From DATLBY01 sp035526665 (GTDB taxonomy: Bacteria > Acidobacteriota > Terriglobia > Bryobacterales > Bryobacteraceae), in the NCBI GenBank assembly GCA_035526665.1, contig DATLBY010000179.1, positions 1 to 30,608 of the forward strand: a stretch of 30,608 bases of DNA, read 5' to 3'. Each line of letters opens with the position of its first letter. The first letter of the stretch is position 1. This document shows positions 1 to 8,036 of this stretch, in pieces. Under the pieces are notes generated by a model. That model did no database searches, had not been told where the DNA came from, and saw only the letters and a list, made by a program, of their open reading frames with translations. The translations under genes were made by a program, and so were the position numbers.

Positions 1-741
1 TACTACCAGCAGGTGTACGTACCCGCGAACCTGACAATCACCGCGGCCGGAAGACTGGAGCACCGGCGTATTGTGGACCTTGCGGCGGAGTACTTCGACG
101 GCCTCACACGCACTGCCGGCGTTCCAGCCGATACCTCTCCGGTGGCGAGCTCGCCGCTGATTCTGAAAAATAAACGGTCCCTGGAGCAGGTGCACGTCTG
201 CATGGGCGTGCCGGCCTATCCCATCGCGCACGAGCAACGCTACGGCGCGTACGTGCTCAGCACAATTCTGGGCGGCGGCATGAGCTCGCGGCTGTTTCAA
301 AATATCCGCGAAAAGCATGGGCTTGCCTACTCGGTCTTCTCCGAGTTGAACCTTTACCGTGATACCGGCTGCCTGGCGGTATATAGCGGCACCTCAGTGG
401 ATAACGCGCGCAAGGTTGTGGGCATGGTGGTGGACGAGTTCCGGCAGATGAAAAATAACCCCGTGCCGGACGAGGAGTTGCGCCGCGCCAAGGACCACCT
501 GAAAGGATCGCTCGCGTTAAGCCTGGAGACGACCGGGAGCCGGATGTCGAATCTCGCCCGGCAGGAGCTCTTCTACGGCCGCTTCTTCACGGTAGACGAG
601 ATGATCGCGAGTGTGGAGGCGGTTACCACGGAACAGATTCAAGCCATCGCGAACGACTTTTTCGGCGCGCAACCGGTTGGATTAACAGTGCTTGGCCGGC
701 TGAACGGGCTCGATGTCCCGTCCGGAGAGCTGGTTTGTTAA
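1..741 (+). CDS. M16 family zinc peptidase, C-terminal part (5' truncated by window)
   Basis: The reading frame is open from the first base, so only the last 246 residues of a longer protein are present. The segment beginning YYQQVYVPANL resembles the stretch joining the two halves of M16B peptidases. A Gly-rich element (GGGMSSRLFQNIREK) followed by HGLAYS is the typical signature of the C-terminal M16 half, which helps close the proteolytic chamber and carries the conserved Arg/Tyr pair. The zinc-binding HxxEH motif belongs to the N-terminal half and lies outside the window, so I cannot tell whether the enzyme is catalytic or a non-catalytic partner subunit. The gene ends 39 bases before a TPM-domain gene on the same strand. 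Family assignment is firm; substrate is unknown. Confidence 0.9.
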   Translation, partial: YYQQVYVPANLTITAAGRLEHRRIVDLAAEYFDGLTRTAGVPADTSPVASSPLILKNKRSLEQVHVCMGVPAYPIAHEQRYGAYVLSTILGGGMSSRLFQNIREKHGLAYSVFSELNLYRDTGCLAVYSGTSVDNARKVVGMVVDEFRQMKNNPVPDEELRRAKDHLKGSLALSLETTGSRMSNLARQELFYGRFFTVDEMIASVEAVTTEQIQAIANDFFGAQPVGLTVLGRLNGLDVPSGELVC

Positions 742-780
742 TCTAGCAGGGGGATTGTTCCTGATCACTCCTTACTTCAG

Positions 781-1554
781 ATGAGACATTCTGCGCGATG
801 CTGGCTGGCATCTCTCTTGCTTTCGGGCATTGCGGCCGCTATCGATGTAAACTCTTTGAAGCCAGAGGGTTACGTCAGCGATTTCGCCAAAGTGGTGGAT
901 CCGGCGGCGCGCGCGCAGATCGAGGCTTACTGTCGGCGGATCGAGTCCGCCACCGGGGTGCAGGTCGCCCTGGTCACGATAAATTCCCTGGATGGCGAAC
1001 CCATTGAGGACTTCGCCAACAACCTGTTCCGCGCCTGGGGCATCGGCAAAAAGGGCGTCGATGAAGGAGTGCTTCTTCTGCTGGCGGTGCAGGATCACCG
1101 CAGCCGCCTGGAGATAGGGCGCGGAGCCGAAGCGTACCTCAGCGCCGGCTACAGCGGCAGCCTGTTGCGTGAAATGCGTCCCGCCCTCGGAACCAACAGC
1201 TACGGGGAAGCCCTTTCCATCGCCGTCCAGAAGTTGGGAGCGGACATCGCCAAAGCCAAAGGAGTAACTTTGGGAGAGGGGTCGACCCGCCAGCGGCCCC
1301 CACCCCGCCGGTCGGCAGGAGACATTCCCTGGCCCATCCTTTTGGGCGGCGCCCTACTTTTATTCTGGATCCTGAGCAGGGGTGGCGGGGGGGGAGGTTT
1401 CCTCCCAGGCATGATATTAGGTAACCTGCTGGGTGGCAGTTCTTATGGAGGCGGCCGCGGCGGGGGCGGCTTTGGCGGATCGGATTCCGGTGACAGCTTT
1501 GGAGGATTTGGGGGAGGCGACTCCGGCGGCGGAGGAGCGTCCAGCGATTGGTAG
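781..1554 (+). CDS. TPM domain protein with signal peptide and Gly-rich tail
   Basis: A 257-residue exported membrane protein. Residues 1-20 form a signal peptide (MRHSARCWLASLLLSGIAAA). Residues about 31-165 are a TPM domain, recognisable from YVSDFAKVVD near its start, GVDEGVLLLL at 92-101 and LEIGRGAEAYL. A single membrane segment follows at about 182-199, then a tail of nearly pure Gly/Ser ending in SSDW, as is usual for YgcG-like TPM proteins. In this family the domain faces the periplasm; its function is poorly defined, with phosphatase activity reported for plant thylakoid members and quality-control roles proposed for bacterial ones. No strong ribosome site precedes the ATG, but the signal peptide fixes the start. 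It leads a three-gene set with a nucleotidyltransferase-like gene and lemA; TPM/LemA pairing is a common arrangement. Confidence 0.88.
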   Translation: MRHSARCWLASLLLSGIAAAIDVNSLKPEGYVSDFAKVVDPAARAQIEAYCRRIESATGVQVALVTINSLDGEPIEDFANNLFRAWGIGKKGVDEGVLLLLAVQDHRSRLEIGRGAEAYLSAGYSGSLLREMRPALGTNSYGEALSIAVQKLGADIAKAKGVTLGEGSTRQRPPPRRSAGDIPWPILLGGALLLFWILSRGGGGGGFLPGMILGNLLGGSSYGGGRGGGGFGGSDSGDSFGGFGGGDSGGGGASSDW

Positions 1555-1557
1555 ACC

Positions 1558-2268
1558 ATGGAACGCATATTGAGCGAGTTGGTCGAAAAGCTGCAAAAAG
1601 CACATCAGGAGAAGCTGGTGTCGGTTGTGCTTTACGGCTCAGCGGTTACTCAGGAGAGCCGCGACCGCTTCTCGGATTTTAATGTGCTCTGTGTTCTAAC
1701 GCAGATTACGCCCGTCGAACTAGCCGGCTCGGAGCCGGTCTTCCGGTGGTGGCGCGAAATGAAAAATCCAGCTCCGTTGATGCTGAGCCAGGAAGAAGTG
1801 CGCACCTCCTCGGATTGTTTTCCGATTGAGTTTCATGATATTAAAGAACGGCATATCATCCTGTTCGGCGCCGATCTGGTCAGCGGCATCGAGGTCGATT
1901 ACAGCTTCTATCGCGCTCAGGTGGAGCACGATCTGCGTGCCAAGTTGTTGCGGCTGCGTCAGAAGGCCGGTGGAGTGCTGTCGCAGAAGGATTTGCTGCT
2001 GCGCCTGATGGCGGATTCGGTTTCCACTTTTTGCGTCCTGTTTCGCCACGCATTGCTGCTGGACGGCAGCCAGGCTCAGTTTGAAAAGCGCGAAGTGATT
2101 GCGGCAGCGGCCGGCAGATTCGGCCTGGATTCCGCTCCGTTCACGGCGCTACTGGATGTTCGGGATGAGAAAGTGAAAGCTGGCAGCCTGCAGCCGGGTG
2201 CCCTGTTCCGTGAGTACCTGAAGCAGATTGAAGTGGTTGTGGATGCGGTCGATCGAATGAAGAAGTGA
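1558..2268 (+). CDS. nucleotidyltransferase-like protein with degenerate active site
   Basis: A 236-residue soluble protein. Residues 19-47 (VSVVLYGSAV, then SDFNVLCVL) fit the DNA-polymerase-beta-like nucleotidyltransferase fold: a Gly-Ser pair (27-28), an 11-residue gap, then the acidic motif. The usual Asp-x-Asp reads D40-F41-N42, so the second metal-binding carboxylate is replaced by Asn. The remaining helical part could be an antitoxin-like or regulatory region; I do not recognise it. The gene sits 3 bases after the TPM gene and 7 bases before lemA, and its stop codon overlaps lemA's ribosome site, so the three are very probably co-transcribed. Whether it is an enzyme or a non-catalytic scaffold cannot be settled from the sequence. 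Confidence 0.75.
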   Translation: MERILSELVEKLQKAHQEKLVSVVLYGSAVTQESRDRFSDFNVLCVLTQITPVELAGSEPVFRWWREMKNPAPLMLSQEEVRTSSDCFPIEFHDIKERHIILFGADLVSGIEVDYSFYRAQVEHDLRAKLLRLRQKAGGVLSQKDLLLRLMADSVSTFCVLFRHALLLDGSQAQFEKREVIAAAAGRFGLDSAPFTALLDVRDEKVKAGSLQPGALFREYLKQIEVVVDAVDRMKK

Positions 2269-2275
2269 GGAAAAC

Positions 2276-2842
2276 ATGAAAGCAGCTCTGGTACTGGTTG
2301 GAGTTCTGTTATTGATTGTGCTGGTGGCCGGCGGCATGTTGACCGGGGTCCGTAACGACCTGGTGAAGCAGCGTGAGGCGATTAACGGCTCCTGGTCACA
2401 GGTTGACGTGGTATTGCAAAGGCGTGCCGATCTGATCCCGAACCTGGTGGAGACGGTAAAGGGGTTCGCAAAGCAGGAAAAGGAAGTGCTTGCCAATATC
2501 GCCAATGCGCGCGCGGCGTTAGTGGGCGCCCGCAACCCGCAGGAGAAGATTCAGGCGAACTCGCAGCTCGATAGTGCGCTCGGGCGATTGCTGGTGGTAG
2601 TGGAGAATTATCCGCAGCTGAAGTCGAACGAGAACTTTCTTCGTCTGCAGGATGAGCTGGCTAATACCGAGAACAAGATCGCCATCGAGCGTCGTAGATA
2701 TAATGAGACGGTTCAGAAGTACAACACGAGTATCGAGCTGTTTCCGAATAACATCGCAGCCGGTCTATTTGGGTTCCAGCGTAACGACGCCTATTTCAAG
2801 ACGGACCCAGGATCGCGCGTGAATCCAAAGGTCGCTTTTTAA
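2276..2842 (+). CDS. lemA: LemA family protein
   Basis: A 188-residue protein with one N-terminal membrane segment (about residues 4-22, rich in Leu/Val) followed by a long helical domain. The signature of LemA is clear: VRNDLVKQREAINGSW, then QVDVVLQRRADLIPNLVETVKG, and IAIERRRYNETVQKYN in the second half. LemA proteins are membrane-anchored helical-bundle proteins of uncertain biochemical role, often next to TPM-domain or HtpX-type genes and therefore suspected in envelope maintenance. A ribosome site (AGGAAA) overlaps the stop codon of the upstream nucleotidyltransferase-like gene, consistent with translation as a unit. Length is normal for the family and nothing looks damaged. Confidence 0.95.
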   Translation: MKAALVLVGVLLLIVLVAGGMLTGVRNDLVKQREAINGSWSQVDVVLQRRADLIPNLVETVKGFAKQEKEVLANIANARAALVGARNPQEKIQANSQLDSALGRLLVVVENYPQLKSNENFLRLQDELANTENKIAIERRRYNETVQKYNTSIELFPNNIAAGLFGFQRNDAYFKTDPGSRVNPKVAF

Positions 2843-2856
2843 GACGATAAGTTTCA

Positions 2857-4302
2857 ATGCCGACAGAAATTTTTAAAAACTATACCAACGGCGAGTGGAC
2901 AGGCGGACCGACGTTTGAAAACCGCAATCCCGCCAATACGGACGAAGTGGTAGGGCTGTTCGTAAAGGGCAGCGCAGCCGACGTGGATGCGGCTGCCGCC
3001 GCGGCAGCTGATGCCTTTCCCGCCTGGTCGAGCCTGCCGGGGCCGGCCCGCGGAGCCTTCCTTTTCAAAGTCGCTGATATTCTCGACCGCAAGTTTGAAT
3101 CGATTGCGGCGGACATGACGCGTGAGGAAGGAAAGACTCTTCCCGAGGCCAAGGGAGAGGTTCGGCGCGCCATCAATATTTTCCGGTACTTTGCGGGTGA
3201 GGGCGCCCGCCTGCCGGGAATCCTGGTTCCCTCCGAGCGCGAGCGCGTGCACATGTTCGCCATCCGCAAGGCGATCGGCGTCATGGGTCTGGTCACTCCC
3301 TGGAATTTTCCGAGTGCGATTCCGGCCTGGAAGATGGCGCCCGCATTGATTTGCGGCAACACGATTATCGTGAAGCCCGCCTCGGTGTCACCGCTCAGTG
3401 CGTGGCGAATCGTGGAGGCTTGTCATGAGGCGGGAATCCCGAAGGGCGTCGTCAATTTTATTGCCGGCTCCGGTGGCGAGATCGGCAACGCGCTGGTGAA
3501 TGCCGGTCCGCTGAAGGGAATCTCGTTCACCGGATCCTGTGAAATTGGAAACTGGCTGCATGGGGAAGCGTCCAAACGAAGGCTTCGCATCCAGTTGGAG
3601 ATGGGCGGCAAGAATCCGACCATCGTGCTGGCGGACGCCGATTTCAACAGCGCCGTCGAGAATGTAGTGAACGCCGCCTTCTTCTCGACGGGCCAGAAGT
3701 GTACCGCCACCAGCCGGGCGATTGTGGCAGATGCCATTTACGACAAGTTCATGGCGGCTCTGGTGGAGCGCACCGGCAAGCTGAAGGTAGGCAACGGCAT
3801 GGAGCCGGGCATTGACATCGGACCAGCCGTCGACCAGGCGCAACTCGACACAAATCTTAAGTACATCGAGATCGGCAAAAAAGAAGCGGGAGCGCCGAAG
3901 GTGGGCGGAAACCGCCTCACGGGCGGAGCCTACGACAAAGGCTACTTCTGTGAACCGACAATTTTTGGGGATGTCACCGAGGACATGAAAATTGCGCAGG
4001 AAGAGGTCTTCGGTCCCGTCCTGGCCGTGATGCGCGCCAAGGATTTCGAGGACGCGCTGAGAATCGCCAACAAGATTCCCTTTGGACTTTCGGCGTCCAT
4101 TCAAACCACCAACATCTCGCGCGCCTTTGAATTTGTTTACCGTATGGAAGCGGGGCTGCTGACGGTAAATCTTCCCAGCGCCGGCGTGGAGTATCAGCTT
4201 CCTTTCGGCGGGACAAAAGAATCCAGCTTCGGCCCGAAGGAACAGGGGCCGGCCGCGATGGATTTTTACAGCGACTACAAGACTGTTTACCTAAAATACT
4301 AA
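2857..4302 (+). CDS. NAD(P)-dependent aldehyde dehydrogenase, probable 2-oxoglutarate semialdehyde dehydrogenase
   Basis: A complete 481-residue ALDH-superfamily enzyme. Key residues are present: N150 in VTPWNF, K173 in IIVKPA, general base E248 in QLEMGGKNP and nucleophile C282 in GQKCTATSRAIV. The GQKCTATSR form of the catalytic loop is typical of alpha-ketoglutaric semialdehyde dehydrogenases (YcbD-like), which oxidise 2,5-dioxopentanoate to 2-oxoglutarate. The gene overlaps the next one by one base (TAATG); that gene encodes a fumarylacetoacetate-hydrolase-family protein resembling 2-keto-3-deoxypentonate dehydratases, whose product would be exactly this substrate. The assignment therefore rests on motif and context together. 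Other aldehydes, such as succinate semialdehyde, remain possible. Confidence 0.87.
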   Translation: MPTEIFKNYTNGEWTGGPTFENRNPANTDEVVGLFVKGSAADVDAAAAAAADAFPAWSSLPGPARGAFLFKVADILDRKFESIAADMTREEGKTLPEAKGEVRRAINIFRYFAGEGARLPGILVPSERERVHMFAIRKAIGVMGLVTPWNFPSAIPAWKMAPALICGNTIIVKPASVSPLSAWRIVEACHEAGIPKGVVNFIAGSGGEIGNALVNAGPLKGISFTGSCEIGNWLHGEASKRRLRIQLEMGGKNPTIVLADADFNSAVENVVNAAFFSTGQKCTATSRAIVADAIYDKFMAALVERTGKLKVGNGMEPGIDIGPAVDQAQLDTNLKYIEIGKKEAGAPKVGGNRLTGGAYDKGYFCEPTIFGDVTEDMKIAQEEVFGPVLAVMRAKDFEDALRIANKIPFGLSASIQTTNISRAFEFVYRMEAGLLTVNLPSAGVEYQLPFGGTKESSFGPKEQGPAAMDFYSDYKTVYLKY

Positions 4303-5147
4303 TGCGAATTGGACAGATCAAGTGGCAAAATGCCACCACGGCGGCCATCTTTGAGGATGGTTTCGCCCGACCCATTCCGGATTACACCGTTTATGATTTG
4401 ATCCGGCGATCGGAGATGGAGCAAACTGCGCTGCCCAAGGTGGCAAACCGGCTGGCAAGCACCCACCGCGAAGATGCCGTTCCTATGATTCCACTGTCTC
4501 CCAAGGAAGTTTGGGGCTGTGGCTGCACGTATCAGTCGAGCGCCAGTTTCCGGGACTCCGAGCACGGCACGCGCGAAGGGTTTTACGCGCACGTGTACCA
4601 GGCTCCGCGGCCGGAGATCTTCTTCAAGGGGACTTCCCGGTTTTGCGTCGGGCCGGACAAGACGATCGGCATCCGGTCGGATTCTAAGTTCACCGCTCCC
4701 GAGCCGGAGCTAGCCGTGATTTTGGGCAGCAGCGGGCATGTGATGGGCTACACCCTTGCGAACGATGTGTCGGCTTGGGATATCGAGCGGGAGAACCCTT
4801 TGTATCTGCCGCAATCCAAGATGTACACCGCCTGTTGCGCGTTGGGTCCGGTGATTGTCACCGCGGATGAGATAGCAGATCCTTACAATCTGCAGATGAC
4901 CTGCACTATCACACGCGGCGAGCAAACAGTCTTTTCCGGCAGCGTGTCGACTTCCCAGTTGAATCGCCGCATCGAGCAGTTGACCGAGTATTTACTGCGT
5001 GCCAACCCGGTTCCCGGCGGCTCCGTGCTATTGACGGGAACCGGGATCATTGTTACGGAGCAGGCGGCTCTAGTAGCTGGCGATGTCGTGAAGATCAGCA
5101 TCCCGGAAATCGGCGAACTGTCGAATGTCGCTGGCGTGGTGCAATAG
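4302..5147 (+). CDS. FAH-family protein, probable 2-keto-3-deoxypentonate dehydratase
   Basis: A 281-residue protein of the fumarylacetoacetate hydrolase superfamily. The metal-binding acids are visible as E134 and E136 in PEPELAVIL and D155 in ANDVSAWD, followed by NPLYLPQSK and the conserved turn GSVLLTGTGI near the C-terminus. VYQAPRPEIFFKG and the ENPLYLPQSK stretch recall the 2-dehydro-3-deoxy-D-arabinonate dehydratases (KdaD/AraD1-like), which dehydrate the pentonate intermediate to 2-oxoglutarate semialdehyde. Its start codon shares a base with the stop of the preceding aldehyde dehydrogenase, so the two are translationally coupled and probably catalyse successive steps. No pentose dehydrogenase or pentonate dehydratase is in view, so the upstream half must be elsewhere. 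The gene ends 8 bases from the convergent MBL-fold gene. Confidence 0.82.
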   Translation: MRIGQIKWQNATTAAIFEDGFARPIPDYTVYDLIRRSEMEQTALPKVANRLASTHREDAVPMIPLSPKEVWGCGCTYQSSASFRDSEHGTREGFYAHVYQAPRPEIFFKGTSRFCVGPDKTIGIRSDSKFTAPEPELAVILGSSGHVMGYTLANDVSAWDIERENPLYLPQSKMYTACCALGPVIVTADEIADPYNLQMTCTITRGEQTVFSGSVSTSQLNRRIEQLTEYLLRANPVPGGSVLLTGTGIIVTEQAALVAGDVVKISIPEIGELSNVAGVVQ

Positions 5148-5155
5148 TCTCGGCG

Positions 5156-6130
5156 CTACTTGCCGCCGACGATTTCACCGTGCGGCTTGCCTTGCGTGAT
5201 CTCCTCATAGGTGTCTTTCACCTGAGTAGCCAAGCCGTCGCCAGTCCAGTTCTTGACCGATTCCGGCAGCTCGATCGTTGTGGAAGGCTTCTTTCCCTTC
5301 TCCATGGTCACCAGATCTTCCAGCTTCTTCCCTTGTTTCACCGCGGCCTGGACTTTGTCCACCAGCTCCGTGAAGAAGCTCATTTGGCCTTCGAATAGCT
5401 CCTTGCCCCCGGGACCGCCGTGGCCGGGCAGAATGTAATCCGCTTTCAATTTCTGGGCGGCGCGCAGCACGTTGTTCCAGTTTTTGATATTCGCCTGGCC
5501 CACGTAATTATACGGACCGTTCACCAACGCGTCCCCGGTGCAGAGCACTTTCTCCTTCGGCAGATATACAAAGCCATCCCCACGGGTGTGAGCCCAACCG
5601 AAGTGATGAAATTCGACGCGCCGCTTGCTGTCCTTGAGCACGAACGGGCTCTTGTCAAACGTCTGTTTCGGGGGCTCGGCGGTAGCCAGCTTGAGTTCCG
5701 CAACATCTTCCCTGCTTTTCGCGCTGTTTTGCCAGCCTGCCGGCTCGTAACGTTTCAATTCCTGAATGACGCCGACATAAGCGAGCGTAGTGGCCCCGGC
5801 CTGAGTCCACACGGGATTGCCGTAGGCGTGGTCGCCGTGATGGTGGGTATCGAAGACGTATTTGATGGGTTTCGAGGAAAGCCGCTTGGCATCCGCCATC
5901 GCTTTGCGGGCGCCGCTTGGAAAGTTAGCATCCACGATGATCAGGTAATCGCTCATCTCGATGATGATGTTGTTGCAGTGGCCTTCGTTTGCAATGTCCC
6001 CCTCTCGGAACCACACGCCGGGAACAATCTGCTTCAAGGTGTTCGGTTGGCCATTGCTTTTTGTGGCTATGAAGCCGGCAAGAAGCAGGATGGCGAATAT
6101 AGCTGCGGAAGATATACGGTTCAGCTTCAT
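5156..6130 (-). CDS. exported MBL-fold metallohydrolase
   Basis: A 324-residue metallo-beta-lactamase-fold protein. A signal peptide spans about residues 1-27 (hydrophobic core FAILLLAGFIA, then KSNGQ). The zinc site is intact: H96, H98, D100 and H101 in THHHGDHAYGN, then a His in WAHTRGD, an Asp in CTGDALVNG and a His in LPGHGGPG. The spacing fits exported class-B-like or quinoprotein-relay MBL proteins common in Acidobacteria, but I see nothing that specifies a beta-lactam or any other substrate. The gene is convergent with the dehydratase gene and divergent from ispG across a 73-base gap. Family is certain, function open. Confidence 0.9.
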   Translation of the reverse strand: MKLNRISSAAIFAILLLAGFIATKSNGQPNTLKQIVPGVWFREGDIANEGHCNNIIIEMSDYLIIVDANFPSGARKAMADAKRLSSKPIKYVFDTHHHGDHAYGNPVWTQAGATTLAYVGVIQELKRYEPAGWQNSAKSREDVAELKLATAEPPKQTFDKSPFVLKDSKRRVEFHHFGWAHTRGDGFVYLPKEKVLCTGDALVNGPYNYVGQANIKNWNNVLRAAQKLKADYILPGHGGPGGKELFEGQMSFFTELVDKVQAAVKQGKKLEDLVTMEKGKKPSTTIELPESVKNWTGDGLATQVKDTYEEITQGKPHGEIVGGK

Positions 6131-6173
6131 ACAGTTGCGAGTAGTCTATCGCATAATCGGTCTTGTGGGAAGG

Positions 6174-6195
6174 TACAATGGATAGTTTCTGGAGG
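6174..6195 (+). promoter_or_regulatory. possible ispG promoter -10 box and ribosome site
   Basis: TACAAT at 6174-6179 matches five of six -10 consensus bases, but no convincing -35 hexamer lies 16-18 bases upstream. GGAGG at 6191-6195 stands 8 bases before the ispG ATG and is an excellent ribosome site that fixes that start. The whole 73-base divergent gap (6131-6203) must also hold the promoter for the MBL-fold gene, for which I see only weak candidates. Confidence 0.4.
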
Positions 6196-6203
6196 TTTCG
6201 AGA

Positions 6204-7454
6204 ATGGCAGCACATCCGCGCCGGAGATCCGTGGCGGTCAGCGTCGGCGGGGTAAAGGTGGGCGGCGGGAATCCGATCGTGGTTCAGTCCATGACCAACA
6301 CCGATACGGCCGACGTGGCGCAGACCGTCAACCAGGTGATGGCGCTGGCGCAGGCCGGCTCTGAGATTGTCCGTGTGACAGTGAACACCGACGAAGCGGC
6401 GCGGGCCGTCCCGAAAATTGGCGAAACCCTCTACAAGTTTGGCGTCCGCGTTCCCATCGTCGGCGATTTCCACTATAACGGCCACCAGCTCCTGAAGAAG
6501 TATCCGGATTGCGCGCGCACCCTGGCCAAATACCGGATCAATCCCGGCAATGTGAATATCGGCAAAAAGCACGATGACAACTTCCGCACCATGATCGAGG
6601 CGGCCGTAGAGTATGACCGACCGGTCCGCATAGGCGTGAACTGGGGCTCGCTCGATGGCGCGCTGCTGACCCGGATGATGGACGAGAATAACCTGCTAGC
6701 CGAGCCGCTGGACGCGCGCGAGGTCACCATGAACGCCATTGTGGTGAGTGCCCTGAAATCGGCCGCCGCCGCGGAGCAGTACGGGCTCGGACGCGACAAA
6801 ATTATACTGAGCGCGAAGGTGAGCGGGGTTCAGGACCTGATTGCCGTCTACCGGGATCTTGCCGCCAAATGTGACTATGCGCTGCATCTCGGGCTGACCG
6901 AGGCCGGCCTGGGCGCCAAGGGGATTGTCGCCACTACGGCGGCATTGTCCGTGCTGCTGCAAGAGGGAATTGGGGATACCATCCGGTCCTCCTTGACTCC
7001 CTTGCCGAACGGGGATCGCACCGAAGAAGTGATCGTCTGCCAGCAGATCCTGCAGTCGCTGGAGCTCCGCAGCTTCACCCCGCAGGTGGCTGCCTGTCCG
7101 GGATGCGGACGCACAACCAGCACGTTTTTCCAGGACATGGCCGACCAGATCCAGAACTATCTGCGGCAGCAGATGCCGGTTTGGAAAGAGAAATACACCG
7201 GCGTGGAGGAGATGAAGGTGGCGGTAATGGGCTGCATCGTCAACGGCCCGGGCGAATCGAAGCACGCCAATATCGGGATCTCCCTGCCAGGCACGTTTGA
7301 GGAGCCGAAGGCGCCAGTTTACGTCGACGGCAAACTGGTGACCACACTCAAGGGCGACGCCATTGTCGAGGAATTTATCGGCATGTTGAACACGTATGTG
7401 GACAAGCGGTACACGGCCGTCGAAACCGCGCACGAGTTCTCCGCATCTCTTTAA
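6204..7454 (+). CDS. ispG: 4-hydroxy-3-methylbut-2-en-1-yl diphosphate synthase (flavodoxin)
   Basis: IspG (GcpE) converts 2-C-methyl-D-erythritol 2,4-cyclodiphosphate into HMBPP, the penultimate step of the MEP isoprenoid pathway, using a [4Fe-4S] cluster. The 416-residue protein is full length for the short bacterial type: an N-terminal TIM barrel (PIVVQSMTNTDTAD, VRVTVNTDEAA, NPGNVNIG, VRIGVNWGSLD) and a C-terminal domain with cluster ligands C298 and C301 in ACPGCGRTT and C344 and E351 in GCIVNGPGE. The start is fixed by GGAGG 8 bases upstream and by the typical early Arg-rich sequence. It begins a same-strand run with a YjbQ-family gene and a DUF2203 gene, with no evident functional link. 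Confidence 0.98.
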   Translation: MAAHPRRRSVAVSVGGVKVGGGNPIVVQSMTNTDTADVAQTVNQVMALAQAGSEIVRVTVNTDEAARAVPKIGETLYKFGVRVPIVGDFHYNGHQLLKKYPDCARTLAKYRINPGNVNIGKKHDDNFRTMIEAAVEYDRPVRIGVNWGSLDGALLTRMMDENNLLAEPLDAREVTMNAIVVSALKSAAAAEQYGLGRDKIILSAKVSGVQDLIAVYRDLAAKCDYALHLGLTEAGLGAKGIVATTAALSVLLQEGIGDTIRSSLTPLPNGDRTEEVIVCQQILQSLELRSFTPQVAACPGCGRTTSTFFQDMADQIQNYLRQQMPVWKEKYTGVEEMKVAVMGCIVNGPGESKHANIGISLPGTFEEPKAPVYVDGKLVTTLKGDAIVEEFIGMLNTYVDKRYTAVETAHEFSASL

Positions 7455-7525
7455 TTGCGCAGGGACAGGTTATACTTTGGTTGCGGCTGGTACGCCGCGT
7501 GTTGGCTAGAAAAGGGGACATGCCG

Positions 7526-8032
7526 ATGGGTTCACCTAAGATTCAAGTTGTAGACTCAAACGCTCCCGCGGAAAATGCGGCGCAGCCGGCCGCGCAGGGG
7601 ACGTACAAGGTCTTCAACCGCATTGTGGACTGGATCACCAACGATCGGATGCAGATGTTGAACATCACCGATCGTGTAAATGAACTGGTTCGCAAGAGCG
7701 GTGTACGTGATGGCATCGTCCATTTGCAGAGTCTGCACACCACCACGGCTGTCTTCATTAACGAATGGCAGGACGCCCTGGTCCACGACGTCAAAACCTT
7801 TTTCGATGAGGTAGTCGACCGGGACCGCTACTACCGCCATAACGACCCCGAGTTCTCCGACTGTGAGCGCAGGAACGCCGACTCGCATATGCGCGGCATG
7901 CTGATGGGGCAAACTCTCTGCCTGCAGGTTCGCAATGCCACGGTGCTCCTGGGCACTTGGCAGAACATCATGTTCGCCGAGTTTGACGGACCGCGCAGCC
8001 GATCATTGTCCGTACAGATTTCCGGCGTCTAG
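7526..8032 (+). CDS. YjbQ/UPF0047 family protein
   Basis: The C-terminal 140 residues carry the YjbQ family hallmarks: GIVHLQSLHTTTAVFINE, YYRHNDPEFSD, NADSHMRGMLMGQ and LLGTWQNIMFAEFDGPRSR. E. coli YjbQ is reported to have weak thiamine-phosphate synthase activity; the physiological role is unsettled. The protein carries about 30 extra N-terminal residues (rich in Ala and Pro) compared with the usual 130-140-residue family members. I chose the ATG at 7526 because GGGG at 7514-7517 lies 8 bases before it; an ATG at 7520 and a TTG at 7481 are in-frame alternatives. A TATACT box at 7471-7476 could be a -10 element, but no good -35 accompanies it. Confidence 0.88.
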   Translation: MGSPKIQVVDSNAPAENAAQPAAQGTYKVFNRIVDWITNDRMQMLNITDRVNELVRKSGVRDGIVHLQSLHTTTAVFINEWQDALVHDVKTFFDEVVDRDRYYRHNDPEFSDCERRNADSHMRGMLMGQTLCLQVRNATVLLGTWQNIMFAEFDGPRSRSLSVQISGV

Positions 8033-8036
8033 CCAG

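Noticed and set aside
1375..1550. Gly-rich repeat tract in the TPM gene as a DNA repeat element
   Set aside because: It encodes the normal Gly/Ser tail of YgcG-like TPM proteins.
3388..4104. Long open frame opposite the aldehyde dehydrogenase gene
   Set aside because: It mirrors a conserved coding region in a GC-rich genome and shows no domain pattern or ribosome site.
5148..5155. Terminator between the convergent dehydratase and MBL-fold genes
   Set aside because: Only 8 bases separate the stops and no hairpin with a T-run is seen.
5420..6364. Long open frame on the plus strand opposite the MBL-fold gene
   Set aside because: It is antisense to a clear gene with an intact zinc site, has no family features and would run into ispG.
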